A stretch of DNA of 61,954 nucleotides from Lachnospiraceae bacterium (GTDB lineage Bacteria > Bacillota > Clostridia > Lachnospirales > Lachnospiraceae), in NCBI GenBank assembly GCA_023663945.1, contig JAMPGL010000018.1, positions 1 to 61,954 on the forward strand, read 5' to 3'. Both the position numbers and the translations under genes were made by a program. The notes below the pieces were generated by a model, which saw only the letters and a list, made by a program, of their open reading frames with translations, did not search any database and was not told the DNA's origin. Positions 24,220 through 33,151 of this stretch are shown here, piece by piece (position 1 is the stretch's first letter; every line of letters begins with the position of its first letter).

Positions 24220-25917
24220 ATGAAGAAAAAAATATTGCCTGTTGTCATCGCAATCGTCCTTATTATAGTCATTGCCGGAGCAAGCTTCGGGACTGCGCTG
24301 TGGGAGAAATATTCGTACTCCAGGGAACGTGCGGATTTGACGGATTATTTTGAAATGGCGGGAGAGACGGATGTTGCGATCGTGTTACAGGATGAGATCA
24401 TAGAGGAGCGCGCCAGACTTTGGGATGGCACTTATTATCTGGATCTCGATACGGTTCATAAATACTTTAACACACGTTTTTATGAGGATCAGGGAGAGGG
24501 GCTTCTGCTTTATACGGTGCCGGATGATATTATCAGGACAGTAACCGGAAGCGGTGAGGTGACGGACAAAGACGGAAGCAGGACGATGGATTATATCCCT
24601 GCCAGATATGAGGGCGATACCCTGTATGTGGCAATCGATTATGTAAAACAGTATACAAATTTTGAATATGAGAGTTTTGCGGAGCCGGACAGGCTGCAGA
24701 TTTACACGGAATGGAAGGAACGTCAGGTGACGGACGTTAAGAAGGATACGGCAGTGAGAGTTTTGGGGGGCGTGAAAAGCGCAATTCTTGAGGATGCCGC
24801 AGCCGGAGATAAAGTAATCGTGTTAGAGCAGATGGAGACCTGGAGTAAGGTCAAGACGGCGGACTCCGTAATCGGCTATGTGGAAAATAAACGGCTTAAC
24901 GATGTGCGGGTGGAACTTCCCATCCCCGTCACGGATTATGAGGAGCCTGTATATACCAGCCAGACCAGAGATTATAAGATTAATCTGGGATGGCATGTGA
25001 TCGGGGGAGAGACAGGCAATGACACCTTAGGTACAGTGACCGCGAATACAAAGGGCTTAAATGTGATTTCCCCTACTTGGTTTAAGTTAAATGACAATGA
25101 CGGCGGGTTTACCAGCTTTGCCAGTCAGAATTATGTGGACAAGGCTCACGATATGGGAATGGAAGTCTGGGGGCTTGTAGAAAATATTGAATACAAAGAC
25201 AGCTTGGATATGTTTGCAATCCTTTCCTCTACCTCCACCAGAGCGAAATTGATTGAAGGATTGGTGAATGAGGCACTTGCCTATGAATTGGACGGCATCA
25301 ATATCGACTTTGAGCAGATCAGCTCGGACTGCGGAGAACATTTCACGGAGTTTATCAGAGAGCTTTCCATCCCCTGCCGGCAGAATGGTCTGGTGTTATC
25401 CATCGATAATTATGTTCCCATGGGCGGAACGGACCATTATAATCGGACGGAACAGGGAATTGTGGCGGACTATGTGATTATCATGGGGTATGACGAGCAC
25501 TATGCAGGAAGCAAGGAGGCGGGAAGCGTCGCGTCCATTAACTTTGTAGAAAAGGGGATTGAACAGACGGTTGCGCAGGTTCCGGCAGAAAAGGTGATCA
25601 ATGCAGTGCCCTTTTACACCCGGATTTGGGAGACCAAGGATGGAGCAATCGGCAGTCAGGCAGTGGGAATGGATGTGGCGGAGGAATATGTCCGTGCCCA
25701 CAATATTGCGGTGGAGTGGGATGAGACAACCTGCCAGAATTATGGAGAATACACGGCGGATGGAAGTCTGTTCCAAGTATGGCTTGAAGATGAACGTTCC
25801 ATAGAAGTAAAGCTGAACATTATGGAAAAGTACCAGATTGCGGGAGTGGCAAGCTGGAGACTGGGATTTGAAAAGCCGGAGATATGGGATCAGATTGAGA
25901 GCTATCTGAACCGATAG
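24220..25917 (+). CDS. Membrane-anchored family 18 glycosyl hydrolase with SH3 domain (spore/cell-wall type)
   Basis: A 565-residue protein. ATG 24220 follows GGAGGG at the proper distance; the longer frame begins with TTG and is not favoured. One N-terminal membrane anchor (about 5-25). Residues 35-165 resemble copper amine oxidase-like domain modules (VAIVLQDEIIEERARLWDGTYYL). An SH3b domain follows (about 185-235, TAVRVLGGVKSAILEDAAAGDKV, then VIGYVENKRL). The GH18 domain runs from about 255 to the end, with the catalytic motif DGINIDFEQ at about 358-366 and the acid/base Glu at about 365. The closest relatives by layout are YaaH/SleL-like cortex-lytic or cell-wall hydrolases. A complex dispersed repeat follows. 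Confidence 0.88.
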   Translation: MKKKILPVVIAIVLIIVIAGASFGTALWEKYSYSRERADLTDYFEMAGETDVAIVLQDEIIEERARLWDGTYYLDLDTVHKYFNTRFYEDQGEGLLLYTVPDDIIRTVTGSGEVTDKDGSRTMDYIPARYEGDTLYVAIDYVKQYTNFEYESFAEPDRLQIYTEWKERQVTDVKKDTAVRVLGGVKSAILEDAAAGDKVIVLEQMETWSKVKTADSVIGYVENKRLNDVRVELPIPVTDYEEPVYTSQTRDYKINLGWHVIGGETGNDTLGTVTANTKGLNVISPTWFKLNDNDGGFTSFASQNYVDKAHDMGMEVWGLVENIEYKDSLDMFAILSSTSTRAKLIEGLVNEALAYELDGINIDFEQISSDCGEHFTEFIRELSIPCRQNGLVLSIDNYVPMGGTDHYNRTEQGIVADYVIIMGYDEHYAGSKEAGSVASINFVEKGIEQTVAQVPAEKVINAVPFYTRIWETKDGAIGSQAVGMDVAEEYVRAHNIAVEWDETTCQNYGEYTADGSLFQVWLEDERSIEVKLNIMEKYQIAGVASWRLGFEKPEIWDQIESYLNR

Positions 25918-25949
25918 AAAATTCATGGAAGAGTCAACAAAATAATTAG

Positions 25950-26075
25950 TCAAATACCTCGTAGCAAGCTGACGGGGCATCAAACTTGTAACGCAGCAAG
26001 CTGCGGGGTATTAGACCCTCGCGGCAGTCGTCAAGGTCATGCAAGCATGACTTTGACTCGTTGCTCGCGGGAATA
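25950..26075 (+). repeat. Dispersed hairpin repeat, composite copy (CAGCAAGCTGC + CTCGCGG units)
   Basis: Two units GTAGCAAGCTGACGGGGCATCAA and GCAGCAAGCTGCGGGGTATTA are followed by CCTCGCGGCAGTCGTCAA, a GGTCATGC/GCATGACT hairpin, and GTTGCTCGCGGGAATAAA. The last part matches 2441-2517 and 48711-48763 with a different inner hairpin. Confidence 0.7.
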
Positions 26076-26082
26076 AAGACGG

Positions 26083-26114
26083 GGAAGGGCGGACGAAAGT
26101 CCGTCCCTTCTTCT
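26083..26114 (+). terminator. Terminator-like hairpin before cwlD
   Basis: GAAGGGCGGAC pairs with GTCCGTCCCTTC (one bulge) around GAAA; only TTCT follows, so it is moderate. Confidence 0.5.
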
Positions 26115-26199
26115 GAAAGAGAGGATTGACAAATCGGTGGAATTTCAATTCATTTTTCTTCATATATATTAGGAAAACCTCTGATATGGGGCGGATGAT

Positions 26200-26907
26200 A
26201 TGACGGAAAAGTGTAATCATATCCTGCAGGTTGTTATGGCGGGGATTTTGCTGGTATCCATGTTTTTTGTGGCAAAGGAAGGCGCGGTTTATGTGAGCTC
26301 CATGCAGGTTAAAAATAAAGAGAAAATCTGCGTGGTGATCGATGCCGGACACGGGGGAGCGGATCCGGGCAAGGTAGGGGTCAATGACCAGCTGGAAAAA
26401 GATATTAATTTAAAGATTGCCGGGCTTTTAAAGCAGTTTCTTCAGGCGGAGGGAATTGAAGTCGTTATGACGAGGGAGGGAGAGGATGGGCTGTATGATG
26501 AGGACGCTTCCAACAAAAAGGTTCAGGATATGAAACGCCGTCTGGAAATCATTGAATCTTCCGGCGCGGAGCTTGTGGTAAGCATTCATCAGAACAGCTA
26601 TCATGAAGAGTATGTAAAAGGGGCGCAGGTCTTTTATTACGCCACTAGCGAGAAGAGCAGGCTGCTTGCCGAAATCCTTCAGGAACAGCTTAAGGAAGTG
26701 GATCCGGAAAATAAAAGAGAGGCAAAGGGAAATGACAGCTACTTTCTTCTAAAAAAGACGTCGAAGCCCATTGTCATTGTGGAATGCGGTTTTTTGTCGA
26801 ACCGGGAGGAAGCGTCAAAGCTTTCTGACGAGGTGTATCAGGAAAAGCTCGCCTTTCAGATACATATGGGAATCATGAAATACTTAAATCAGAAAAAAGA
26901 GGTTTAA
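26200..26907 (+). CDS. cwlD: N-acetylmuramoyl-L-alanine amidase (CwlD-type)
   Basis: A 235-residue, membrane-anchored Amidase_3 enzyme that cleaves the bond between muramic acid and L-alanine in peptidoglycan. One N-terminal membrane segment (about 8-28) places the catalytic domain outside. Zinc and catalytic motifs are visible: VVIDAGHGGADPG (His51), VSIHQNSY, and VECGFLSNREEA near the end. A length of 235 and absence of binding repeats fit the germination-specific CwlD, which makes muramic delta-lactam in spore cortex, rather than a general autolysin; this is inference. The ribosome site GGGGCGG is weak. The last 23 bases belong to a duplicated segment. Confidence 0.88.
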   Translation: MTEKCNHILQVVMAGILLVSMFFVAKEGAVYVSSMQVKNKEKICVVIDAGHGGADPGKVGVNDQLEKDINLKIAGLLKQFLQAEGIEVVMTREGEDGLYDEDASNKKVQDMKRRLEIIESSGAELVVSIHQNSYHEEYVKGAQVFYYATSEKSRLLAEILQEQLKEVDPENKREAKGNDSYFLLKKTSKPIVIVECGFLSNREEASKLSDEVYQEKLAFQIHMGIMKYLNQKKEV

Positions 26908-26955
26908 GACTTTGGGAATAATTTAAATCAGAAAAAAGAGGTTTAAAACTTTGGG
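26884..26955 (+). repeat. 39-nt tandem duplication across the cwlD stop codon
   Basis: Bases 26884-26916 recur at 26923-26955 with one change. The copy repeats the last codons of cwlD and its stop. It looks like a recent tandem duplication. Confidence 0.8.
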
Positions 26956-27078
26956 CACAAAATTTTGAGGAGGAAAGCTTTGGCAGGTAAATTGCAGAAA
27001 CTATTACAGGGGACAGTTGCACAAAAGGGTGTTTGATGATACAATCCATTCATCTTGCTGATCCGCAGGGGCAGGGAA

Positions 27079-28059
27079 ATGGAGCGTGATGGACGAATGA
27101 GCAGGAAAAAGGGAAAAAGAAGGAGGTCTAAGCTGAAAAGACTGCTGGTTTTTGTGTTGGTGTTTTTGGCGGCGGCGCTTGGATGCTGGTATCTTCTCTT
27201 GGGAAAACTGTACGGTGAGATGACTTACGAGGAGGCGGAAGGTTTCGCGGATAAGCCTTGGAAGGAAGAGGGCGTGATCAATATCCTCTTGATTGGAAAC
27301 GACTCCAGAGAAAATGTAGAAGGAAGCAGGTCGGACGCCATGATTCTTCTGAGCATCAGCAGTAAGAATAAGTCAATTTATATGACTTCCCTGCTTCGGG
27401 ATATTTATGTGGAGATTCCGGGGCATGAGGGAAACCGCTTAAACGCGGCGTACGCTTACGGAGGTTCCGAACTTCTGCTTGAGACCATCAATACTAATTT
27501 TGACCTGTCCGTAAACCGCTATATGCTGGTGGATTTTGTGGCATTTGCGAATCTGGTGGATGGAGTGGGCGGCGTGGATTTGGAGCTGACCGAGCCGGAG
27601 CTTGAATACGTGAATGCTTATCTGGTAGAATACAACAGCATCAATGACCGCCCGGAGGGAACGGATTACATGGATACTTCCAAGGCGGGACAAGTTCACC
27701 TGAACGGAGCGCAGGCGCTTGCGTACAGCAGAAACCGATATATCGGTACGGATTTTGGAAGGACGGAGCGCCAGAGAAAGGTTCTCTCGGAAGTAATAAA
27801 AAAGGCGCCGGGGGCACTGATCAAGAATCCTGCCGGGCTGATGGAAGGGCTGCTCCCCAATCTGACAACCAACCTGACAAAGGAGGAGTGCTTTGCGCTG
27901 AGCCTCCGCGCCGGAAATTTTGTTTTGTGGGATCTCTGTCAGGGGAGCGTACCGCTTGAAGGGACTTACCGCTCGGCGGACATTCGGGGAATGAGCGTTC
28001 TGGAAATTGATTTTGAGCAGAACAGGGAATATCTGCATGAAATCATGTATGGAGAATGA
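27079..28059 (+). CDS. LytR-CpsA-Psr family cell-wall polymer ligase
   Basis: A 326-residue LCP enzyme which attaches undecaprenyl-linked polymers (teichoic acid-like or capsule) to peptidoglycan outside the membrane. One N-terminal membrane segment (about 20-40) follows a basic start. The LCP domain carries NILLIGNDSRENVEGSRSDAM, YMTSLLRDIYVEIPGHEGNRLNAAYAYGG, DGVGGVDLEL and AQALAYSRNR with its conserved arginines, the lipid-phosphate binding residues. The start is uncertain: ATG 27079 (AGGGGCAGGG upstream) is preferred over TTG 27055 and ATG 27097. Confidence 0.92.
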   Translation: MERDGRMSRKKGKRRRSKLKRLLVFVLVFLAAALGCWYLLLGKLYGEMTYEEAEGFADKPWKEEGVINILLIGNDSRENVEGSRSDAMILLSISSKNKSIYMTSLLRDIYVEIPGHEGNRLNAAYAYGGSELLLETINTNFDLSVNRYMLVDFVAFANLVDGVGGVDLELTEPELEYVNAYLVEYNSINDRPEGTDYMDTSKAGQVHLNGAQALAYSRNRYIGTDFGRTERQRKVLSEVIKKAPGALIKNPAGLMEGLLPNLTTNLTKEECFALSLRAGNFVLWDLCQGSVPLEGTYRSADIRGMSVLEIDFEQNREYLHEIMYGE

Positions 28060-28062
28060 TTT

Positions 28063-28112
28063 TCGCGAGCAGCGTGTTAAGTGTTTTGCATCGGGACTGT
28101 TGACTGCGAAGG
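28063..28112 (-). repeat. Partial dispersed repeat (GCATCGGG..CTGTTGACT unit)
   Basis: TTGCATCGGGACTGTTGACT matches TGCATCGGGGCTGTTGACT at 61660-61678, and CGCGAGCAGCGTG matches the GCTGCTCGCG end of the other repeat family on the opposite strand. Confidence 0.5.
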
Positions 28113-28221
28113 GGGAGACAGCACAATGAGCGCAAAGGACATTTTCAATGTCATTAACGATAAGGGGCTGTGGGTAGTCAAATTAGAGAAAATATGATAA
28201 AGTAAAAGAAGGCTGCTATCG

Positions 28222-29271
28222 ATGAAAACAAGGATTATACGACTGGATGAAGAGAATATTGACCGGACGGCGGTTGAGGAAGCGGGCAGGGTCATCCGCG
28301 CAGGCGGATTGGTGGCTTTTCCAACGGAAACGGTGTACGGGCTTGGGGGAGACGCTTTAAATGCGGAATCTTCCGGCAGGATTTATGCGGCCAAAGGAAG
28401 ACCTTCTGATAATCCGCTGATTGTGCATATTGCAGATTTGGAGGGGCTTAAGAAGGTTGTGGCAAAGATACCGGAGGAGGCGCTTCTGCTGGCGGAACGC
28501 TTTTGGCCGGGTCCATTGACCATGATTTTCGAGAAAGCAGATGTCGTGCCTTATGCCACGACAGGAGGGCTCGACACGGTAGCGGTGCGGATGCCCTCCA
28601 ATAAGATTGCAAGGGAATTAATCCGCGCATCCGGAAGATACCTTGCGGCACCCAGCGCCAATCTTTCCGGAAGGCCCAGCCCCACGGATGCCAAATATGT
28701 GATTCAGGATCTTGACGGAAGAGTGGATATGATTCTTGACGGCGGAGAATCGGAGATTGGTCTGGAATCTACGATCATTGACCTTTCCGGGGAGGCTCCG
28801 GTTATCTTAAGACCGGGATACATCACGGAAGAAATGTTAAAGGCTGTGATTGCGGGGGTGGATACGGATTGGACGATTTTGGATACGGATTCCGGCACTG
28901 CTCCCAAAGCACCGGGAATGAAATACCGTCATTATGCGCCGAAGGGAAGCCTTGTTCTTGTGGAAGGAGCGCAGGAGCAGGTGGTTTCGTATATTAACGG
29001 CAGGCTGGAAGCGCATCGAAAGGAAGGAAAACGTACCGGCGTCATTGCCGCCGATGAGACAGCACCGTGGTATCGGGCGGACAGCGTCAAAAGCGTCGGG
29101 AAGCGCGGGGACGAAAGCGCAATCGCAAAGCATTTATTCCGGATCCTCAGAGAGTTTGATGATGAGGAAGTCCAGATGATTTATGCGGAATCTTTTGACC
29201 GCAGGGGAATCGGATGCGCGATTATGAACAGGCTCCTTAAGGCGGCGGGACATCAGGTGATTACTTTATAA
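28222..29271 (+). CDS. tsaC: Threonylcarbamoyl-AMP synthase (Sua5/YwlC type)
   Basis: A 349-residue enzyme that makes L-threonylcarbamoyl-AMP from threonine, bicarbonate and ATP, the first step of t6A formation at position 37 of ANN-decoding tRNAs. The YrdC domain occupies about 15-205 (GLVAFPTETVYGLGGDALN, KGRPSDNPLIVHI, PGPLTMIFEK, VAVRMPSN, APSANLSGRPSPT, LRPG). A C-terminal Sua5 domain (about 230-349) is present, ending IMNRLLKAAGHQVI. Hence it is the long Sua5 form. RBS AAGAAGG precedes ATG 28222; rpiB follows 77 bases downstream. Confidence 0.95.
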   Translation: MKTRIIRLDEENIDRTAVEEAGRVIRAGGLVAFPTETVYGLGGDALNAESSGRIYAAKGRPSDNPLIVHIADLEGLKKVVAKIPEEALLLAERFWPGPLTMIFEKADVVPYATTGGLDTVAVRMPSNKIARELIRASGRYLAAPSANLSGRPSPTDAKYVIQDLDGRVDMILDGGESEIGLESTIIDLSGEAPVILRPGYITEEMLKAVIAGVDTDWTILDTDSGTAPKAPGMKYRHYAPKGSLVLVEGAQEQVVSYINGRLEAHRKEGKRTGVIAADETAPWYRADSVKSVGKRGDESAIAKHLFRILREFDDEEVQMIYAESFDRRGIGCAIMNRLLKAAGHQVITL

Positions 29272-29348
29272 AAAGAAGATGTATATAAATAAAAGGATGT
29301 TTATATAGCAAAAGAATATTAATTTATTAAGAGGACGGAGGAAGGAAA

Positions 29349-29777
29349 ATGATTGCACTAGGAAGCGACCACGGCGGTTATGATTTGAAATGTCAGATTA
29401 TGGAGCATCTCAAAGAGAGAGGGCTGGAATATAAGGATTTTGGATGCTTCGATAAAAGCTCCTGCGACTATCCAGATTTTGGACAAGCGGCGGCAAAGGC
29501 AGTTGCGGCGGGAGAGTGCGAAAAGGGAATTGTGGTGTGCACCACAGGAATTGGAATATCCATAGCGGCAAACAAGATTCCGGGCATCCGGTGCGCGCTG
29601 TGTACGGATTCCTATCTTGCCAAAATGACAAGACTGCACAATGACGCCAACATGCTGGCGCTTGGGGGCGGCTTTACCGGAAAGAATCTTGCGCTGGAAA
29701 TCGTAGACACCTTTTTGGATACGGAGTTTTCTCAGGGGGAAAACCATAAGCGCAGGATTGCCAAGATTGAGGCGTAA
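29349..29777 (+). CDS. rpiB: Ribose 5-phosphate isomerase B
   Basis: A 142-residue isomerase that interconverts ribose 5-phosphate and ribulose 5-phosphate in the pentose phosphate pathway. The phosphate-binding start IALGSDHGGYDLK, the catalytic cysteine loop VVCTTGIGISIAANK and CTDSYLAKMTRLHNDANMLALGG are all intact, and the ALCTDS segment is typical of RpiB. GACGGAGGAAGG precedes ATG 29349. It may be co-transcribed with tsaC. Some RpiB-like proteins act on allose or galactose phosphates, but the motifs here are the ribose type. Confidence 0.95.
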   Translation: MIALGSDHGGYDLKCQIMEHLKERGLEYKDFGCFDKSSCDYPDFGQAAAKAVAAGECEKGIVVCTTGIGISIAANKIPGIRCALCTDSYLAKMTRLHNDANMLALGGGFTGKNLALEIVDTFLDTEFSQGENHKRRIAKIEA

Positions 29778-29792
29778 AGACGATTGGCGAAA

Positions 29793-29843
29793 CTGTCAGG
29801 GCGAGGCGCAAAGGAAGACAGCAAAGCTGTCAGGGCGAGGCGC
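29793..29843 (+). repeat. Short direct repeat between rpiB and the SleB-like gene
   Basis: CTGTCAGGGCGAGGCGC occurs at 29793-29809 and again at 29827-29843, with a 34-base period. No function is evident. Confidence 0.7.
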
Positions 29844-29883
29844 TGGATCGAAGACAAATGACGAAAGAAGGGCAGGTGAGACG

Positions 29884-31056
29884 GTGAAAAGAGCAGAGAA
29901 AAAAGTAATTGCGGCATTGATGGCAGCAGTTCTTTTCCTATGTATTTTTCCAACCGCCGCATATGCTGACAACGACAAAATTTCTGCACTGGAAGAGCAG
30001 ATCCGGAGGAACAAGGAGGAGCAGGAGCAGACGGAGGGAAAGATTGGAGAGAGCAGGGAAGAGTTAGAGAATCTTCAGGAGACCACGGAGGGGCTTAAAG
30101 GGCAGTTAAATAATTTGAACTCCGACCTGACAGAGGTCAGCAATAACCTTGCTGATCTGGAAGAACAGATTAAAGCCAAAAATGAAGAGATTGAACAGAC
30201 TAACATAGAATTGGCAGAGGCGAAGGAAGTTGAAGAGGCGCAGTATGCCGCAATGAAAAAGCGGATCCAGTTTATGTACGAAAAGCAGGATTACGTCCTG
30301 TTGGAAATGCTGTTTGGGGCAGCCAGCTTTTCCGACTTGCTGAACCGGAATGACTATATTGAGCAGTTATCCAAGTATGACCGGGAACAGCTTGAAGAAT
30401 TTAAAGCCACCAGAACGGCGATTGAAGAAAAGGAAGCGGAGCTTGAACGGGAAAAGAAAGAGCTGGATGAGTTAAAGATAGAGGTAGAGGCGGAGCAAAG
30501 CCGTGTGGCAGGGCTGGTCAGCCAGACGTCCGGCAAGATTTCCACTTATCAGCATGAGATTTCCAGCACGGAAGCGGAGATGCTGGAATATGAGAAGCAG
30601 CTTGCAGAACAAAAGAACAATCTTGCCCAGCTTCAAAAGGAACTGGAAGAGGAGCGCCGTCTGTCACAGCTGGCGGCACAGTCCGCCTGGAGGGACATTT
30701 CAGAAATATCCTTTGCAGATGGAGACCGTTATCTGCTTGCCAACTTGATTTATTGTGAGGCGGGAAATCAGCCTTACGAGGGACAGGTTGCAGTGGGGGC
30801 GGTGGTTATGAACCGGGTTATGAGTTCCGTATTTCCGGATACGGTTGTAGGCGTGATTTATCAGAATAAGCAGTTTTCGCCGGTGGCAAGCGGAAGGCTG
30901 GCGCTTGCACTTGCAGAAGACCATGCGACAGCGGCATGCTACCGTGCCGCCGATGAGGCAATGGCTGGCAAGACTACAGTGGGGAACTGCCTGTTTTTCC
31001 GAACCCCGATAGAAGGCTTAACGGGAACACAGATTGGAGGGCATATTTTTTACTAG
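29884..31056 (+). CDS. Exported cell-wall hydrolase with coiled coil and SleB domain
   Basis: A 390-residue exported protein. GTG 29884 (VKRAEKKVIAALMAA) is chosen because it gives a normal signal peptide ending AYA-DN and has a GGGCAGGTGAG site; the longer frame starts with a TTG inside rpiB. After cleavage a long coiled coil runs from about 30 to 225 (PcsB/CwlO-like, e.g. LEEQIKAKNEEIEQTNIEL). The C-terminal Hydrolase_2/SleB domain (about 265-390) has LANLIYCEAGNQPYEGQVAVGAVVMNRV with the catalytic Glu, and VIYQNKQFSPV. It should cut peptidoglycan, probably as a lytic transglycosylase. The 3' end overlaps the convergent DUF402 gene by 39 bases. Confidence 0.88.
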   Translation: MKRAEKKVIAALMAAVLFLCIFPTAAYADNDKISALEEQIRRNKEEQEQTEGKIGESREELENLQETTEGLKGQLNNLNSDLTEVSNNLADLEEQIKAKNEEIEQTNIELAEAKEVEEAQYAAMKKRIQFMYEKQDYVLLEMLFGAASFSDLLNRNDYIEQLSKYDREQLEEFKATRTAIEEKEAELEREKKELDELKIEVEAEQSRVAGLVSQTSGKISTYQHEISSTEAEMLEYEKQLAEQKNNLAQLQKELEEERRLSQLAAQSAWRDISEISFADGDRYLLANLIYCEAGNQPYEGQVAVGAVVMNRVMSSVFPDTVVGVIYQNKQFSPVASGRLALALAEDHATAACYRAADEAMAGKTTVGNCLFFRTPIEGLTGTQIGGHIFY

Positions 31057-31533
31057 AGTTCCTGCCTGCTCAATATATGCTTTTAATACGTCAAACTGCT
31101 TGGAATAAATAAGGTTCAGAAGCTTGTTGAGCCGTATGAGACTGGACTTTAGGGTGTCCAGAGAGATGGATCGGGATTCCAGCGCCGTGACAAGCTCATC
31201 TAAATCGACTACCTTGACGAAGCCGTCAGGGTAGATGATCACGTCAGCAAGAAGATCGGTGACAATCAGACTGTTATCGGAAGCATGATAATTGTAATCT
31301 ACAATATCACAGTACCAGTAGAGAAGACTGCCATCCTCGTAACAGAATTTACTTATTTTAAATCCCTCTTTCAAGAAATAACAGGACATGCCGTGGTGCA
31401 GGTCCTTTTTGGGATGAAGGGCATTCCAGGAAGTGATGATCCGCTCTTCATCGCAGGACAAAATAATGTCGTCCTTTAACATAATACATTCTTCCGGAAT
31501 AATCCGCCTGCGGTATAAAATAGGATTTGCCAT
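31018..31533 (-). CDS. DUF402 domain protein
   Basis: A 171-residue protein with the DUF402 fold: LYRRRIIPEECIMLKDD, HHGMSCYFLKEGFKISKFCYEDGSLLYWYCDIV, and VTDLLADVIIYPDGFVKVVDLDEL with the acidic residues that bind divalent metal in this family, followed by a C-terminal helical region. Known members are nucleoside di/triphosphate phosphatases (Ntdp) and related nucleotide-binding proteins. The activity here is inferred from the family. TAAGGAGG precedes the start at 31533. Its 3' end overlaps the convergent hydrolase gene by 39 bases. Confidence 0.85.
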   Translation of the reverse strand: MANPILYRRRIIPEECIMLKDDIILSCDEERIITSWNALHPKKDLHHGMSCYFLKEGFKISKFCYEDGSLLYWYCDIVDYNYHASDNSLIVTDLLADVIIYPDGFVKVVDLDELVTALESRSISLDTLKSSLIRLNKLLNLIYSKQFDVLKAYIEQAGTLVKNMPSNLCSR

Positions 31534-31587
31534 AAGACCTCCTTAGCGATTGCTTTACAAAAATAGTACTCTCAAATCAGAGGAAAG

Positions 31588-32094
31588 TCAATAAGAATGC
31601 ACATCTGCTTTTTCCAACTCTAACAGCTTAATTTTCTTGTCAATGCCTCCGGCATATCCGGTCAGGCTGCCGCCTATACCTACAACGCGGTGGCAGGGGA
31701 CGATGATGGAAATTTTGTTGTGTCCCACGGCGCCGCCCACCGCCCGGGCGGACATGCGCGGCACGCCTCTTTCAGATGCAAGCTGTTCTGCGATCTGCCC
31801 GTAAGTGGTGGTCTGTCCGTAAGGGATAGAACAGAGGATTTTCCACACTTCATTTTGAAAGGCTGTCCCCGTAAAATGCAGCGGTACGGAAAAGTCAGGC
31901 TCTTTTCCTGAAAAATAAATGTCGAGCCAGCGCTTTGCCTGCTCGAATACAGGCAGTTCCTTTTCTTCGTGCTCCTTATCTAAATGAAGGGCGTAGTATT
32001 TTTGCCCCTCAAACCATAATCCGGTTAATCCGATTGCATCCGCCGCCAAAAGAATACTGCCGATGGGTGATTGGTAATGACTGATGTATTGCAT
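31588..32094 (-). CDS. ogt: Methylated-DNA-protein-cysteine methyltransferase
   Basis: A 168-residue DNA repair protein that transfers the methyl group of O6-methylguanine to its own cysteine. The active site is IVPCHRVVG (Cys at about 139), with the helix-turn-helix GQIAEQLASERG, the arginine finger RAVGGAVGHNKI and a short N-terminal domain. AGGTGCCAT-type ribosome site: AGGAGGTGCC precedes the start at 32094. Length fits the small Ogt class without an Ada domain. Confidence 0.95.
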   Translation of the reverse strand: MQYISHYQSPIGSILLAADAIGLTGLWFEGQKYYALHLDKEHEEKELPVFEQAKRWLDIYFSGKEPDFSVPLHFTGTAFQNEVWKILCSIPYGQTTTYGQIAEQLASERGVPRMSARAVGGAVGHNKISIIVPCHRVVGIGGSLTGYAGGIDKKIKLLELEKADVHSY

Positions 32095-32269
32095 ATGGCA
32101 CCTCCTGATTTGACTGGTATATTAAGATTTTACCATAAAATATGCAGGGTGGTGCAATTTTGGGGGAAACAAATTTATTGTAAACAGAAGTGATTTTTTG
32201 TATAATTGAGGCATAGCAGGAGTAACGTAATCGTATCTTCTGTTAATTTGTCAGGGGTGAGGTGATAGA

Positions 32270-33109
32270 GTGACGGAAAACGTTCCAAGACGTACGATAA
32301 AGGACAGCGTATTTACCAATTTATTTCAAGATAAAAAGTATTTGCTTCAATTGTATAAGGCACTTCATCCGGAAGATAGTGATGTGACCGAGGATGAAAT
32401 TGCCGATGTGACGATTAAGCATGTACTGATTGATGCAGATTATAATGATTTGGGATTTTCGGTTGGAAACCGTTTAATGATACTGGTTGAGAGTCAGTCA
32501 ACGTGGACGGTGAATATTATTATAAGGGCGCTTATGTACTTGATACAGACTTATCATGATTATTTCAAGCGTACGAATCAAAATTTGTACGGGAGCAAGA
32601 GAGTGGATATGCCGAAGCCGGAATTATATGTAATCTACACGGGAGAACGTCAAAATATTCCCGATGCGATTTCACTATCCAAGGAATTTTTTGATGGAGA
32701 AAAGGTTTCTATCGATGCGGAAGTAAAAGTCCTGTATCAGGAGAATGAGAAAGATATTATCGGGCAGTATATCATTTTCAGTAAAGTATATAATGAACAA
32801 AGAAAACTGCATGGAAAAACTAAACAGGCAGTAACGGAAACAATTCGTATATGTAAAGACAGAAATGTGCTGAAGGAGTATCTTGAAAGCAGGGAACAGG
32901 AGGTTGTTGATATAATGATGACGTTATTTGATGACGAGCAGATTTTAAAGGCATATACAAAGGATATTGAGAAGGAAACGGCAAGAGAAACAGCGGAAAG
33001 AATGATAAAAGACGGAGAAATGTCACTAGAAAAAATTGCACGCTATGTACCGGCGTTGACGCTGGAAGAACTAAAGGAACTTGAAGCAGAAATTATGCAG
33101 TTGGCGTAA
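32270..33109 (+). CDS. Rpn-family PD-(D/E)XK nuclease / putative transposase
   Basis: A 279-residue protein starting at GTG 32270 with a GAGGTGAT site. The N-terminus (PRRTIKDSVFTNLFQDKKYLLQLYKALHP) and the core (VSFVGNRLMILVESQSTWTVNIIIRALMYL-like segment, with D..F and E.Q residues) match the Rpn/PDDEXK transposase-like family (recombination-promoting nucleases). After about residue 190 the chain becomes charged and helical, ending IEKETARETAERMIKDGEM, then SLEKIARYVPALTLEELKELEAEI. The same C-terminal tail occurs in the partial gene at 61869. Rpn proteins have been linked to recombination and to phage defence; the role here is unknown. A cluster of CACATC repeats lies directly downstream. 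Confidence 0.8.
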   Translation: MTENVPRRTIKDSVFTNLFQDKKYLLQLYKALHPEDSDVTEDEIADVTIKHVLIDADYNDLGFSVGNRLMILVESQSTWTVNIIIRALMYLIQTYHDYFKRTNQNLYGSKRVDMPKPELYVIYTGERQNIPDAISLSKEFFDGEKVSIDAEVKVLYQENEKDIIGQYIIFSKVYNEQRKLHGKTKQAVTETIRICKDRNVLKEYLESREQEVVDIMMTLFDDEQILKAYTKDIEKETARETAERMIKDGEMSLEKIARYVPALTLEELKELEAEIMQLA

Positions 33110-33151
33110 TTGCAGAAACAATTTATGTAGTTGAAACGCTGGTGTTTGATT

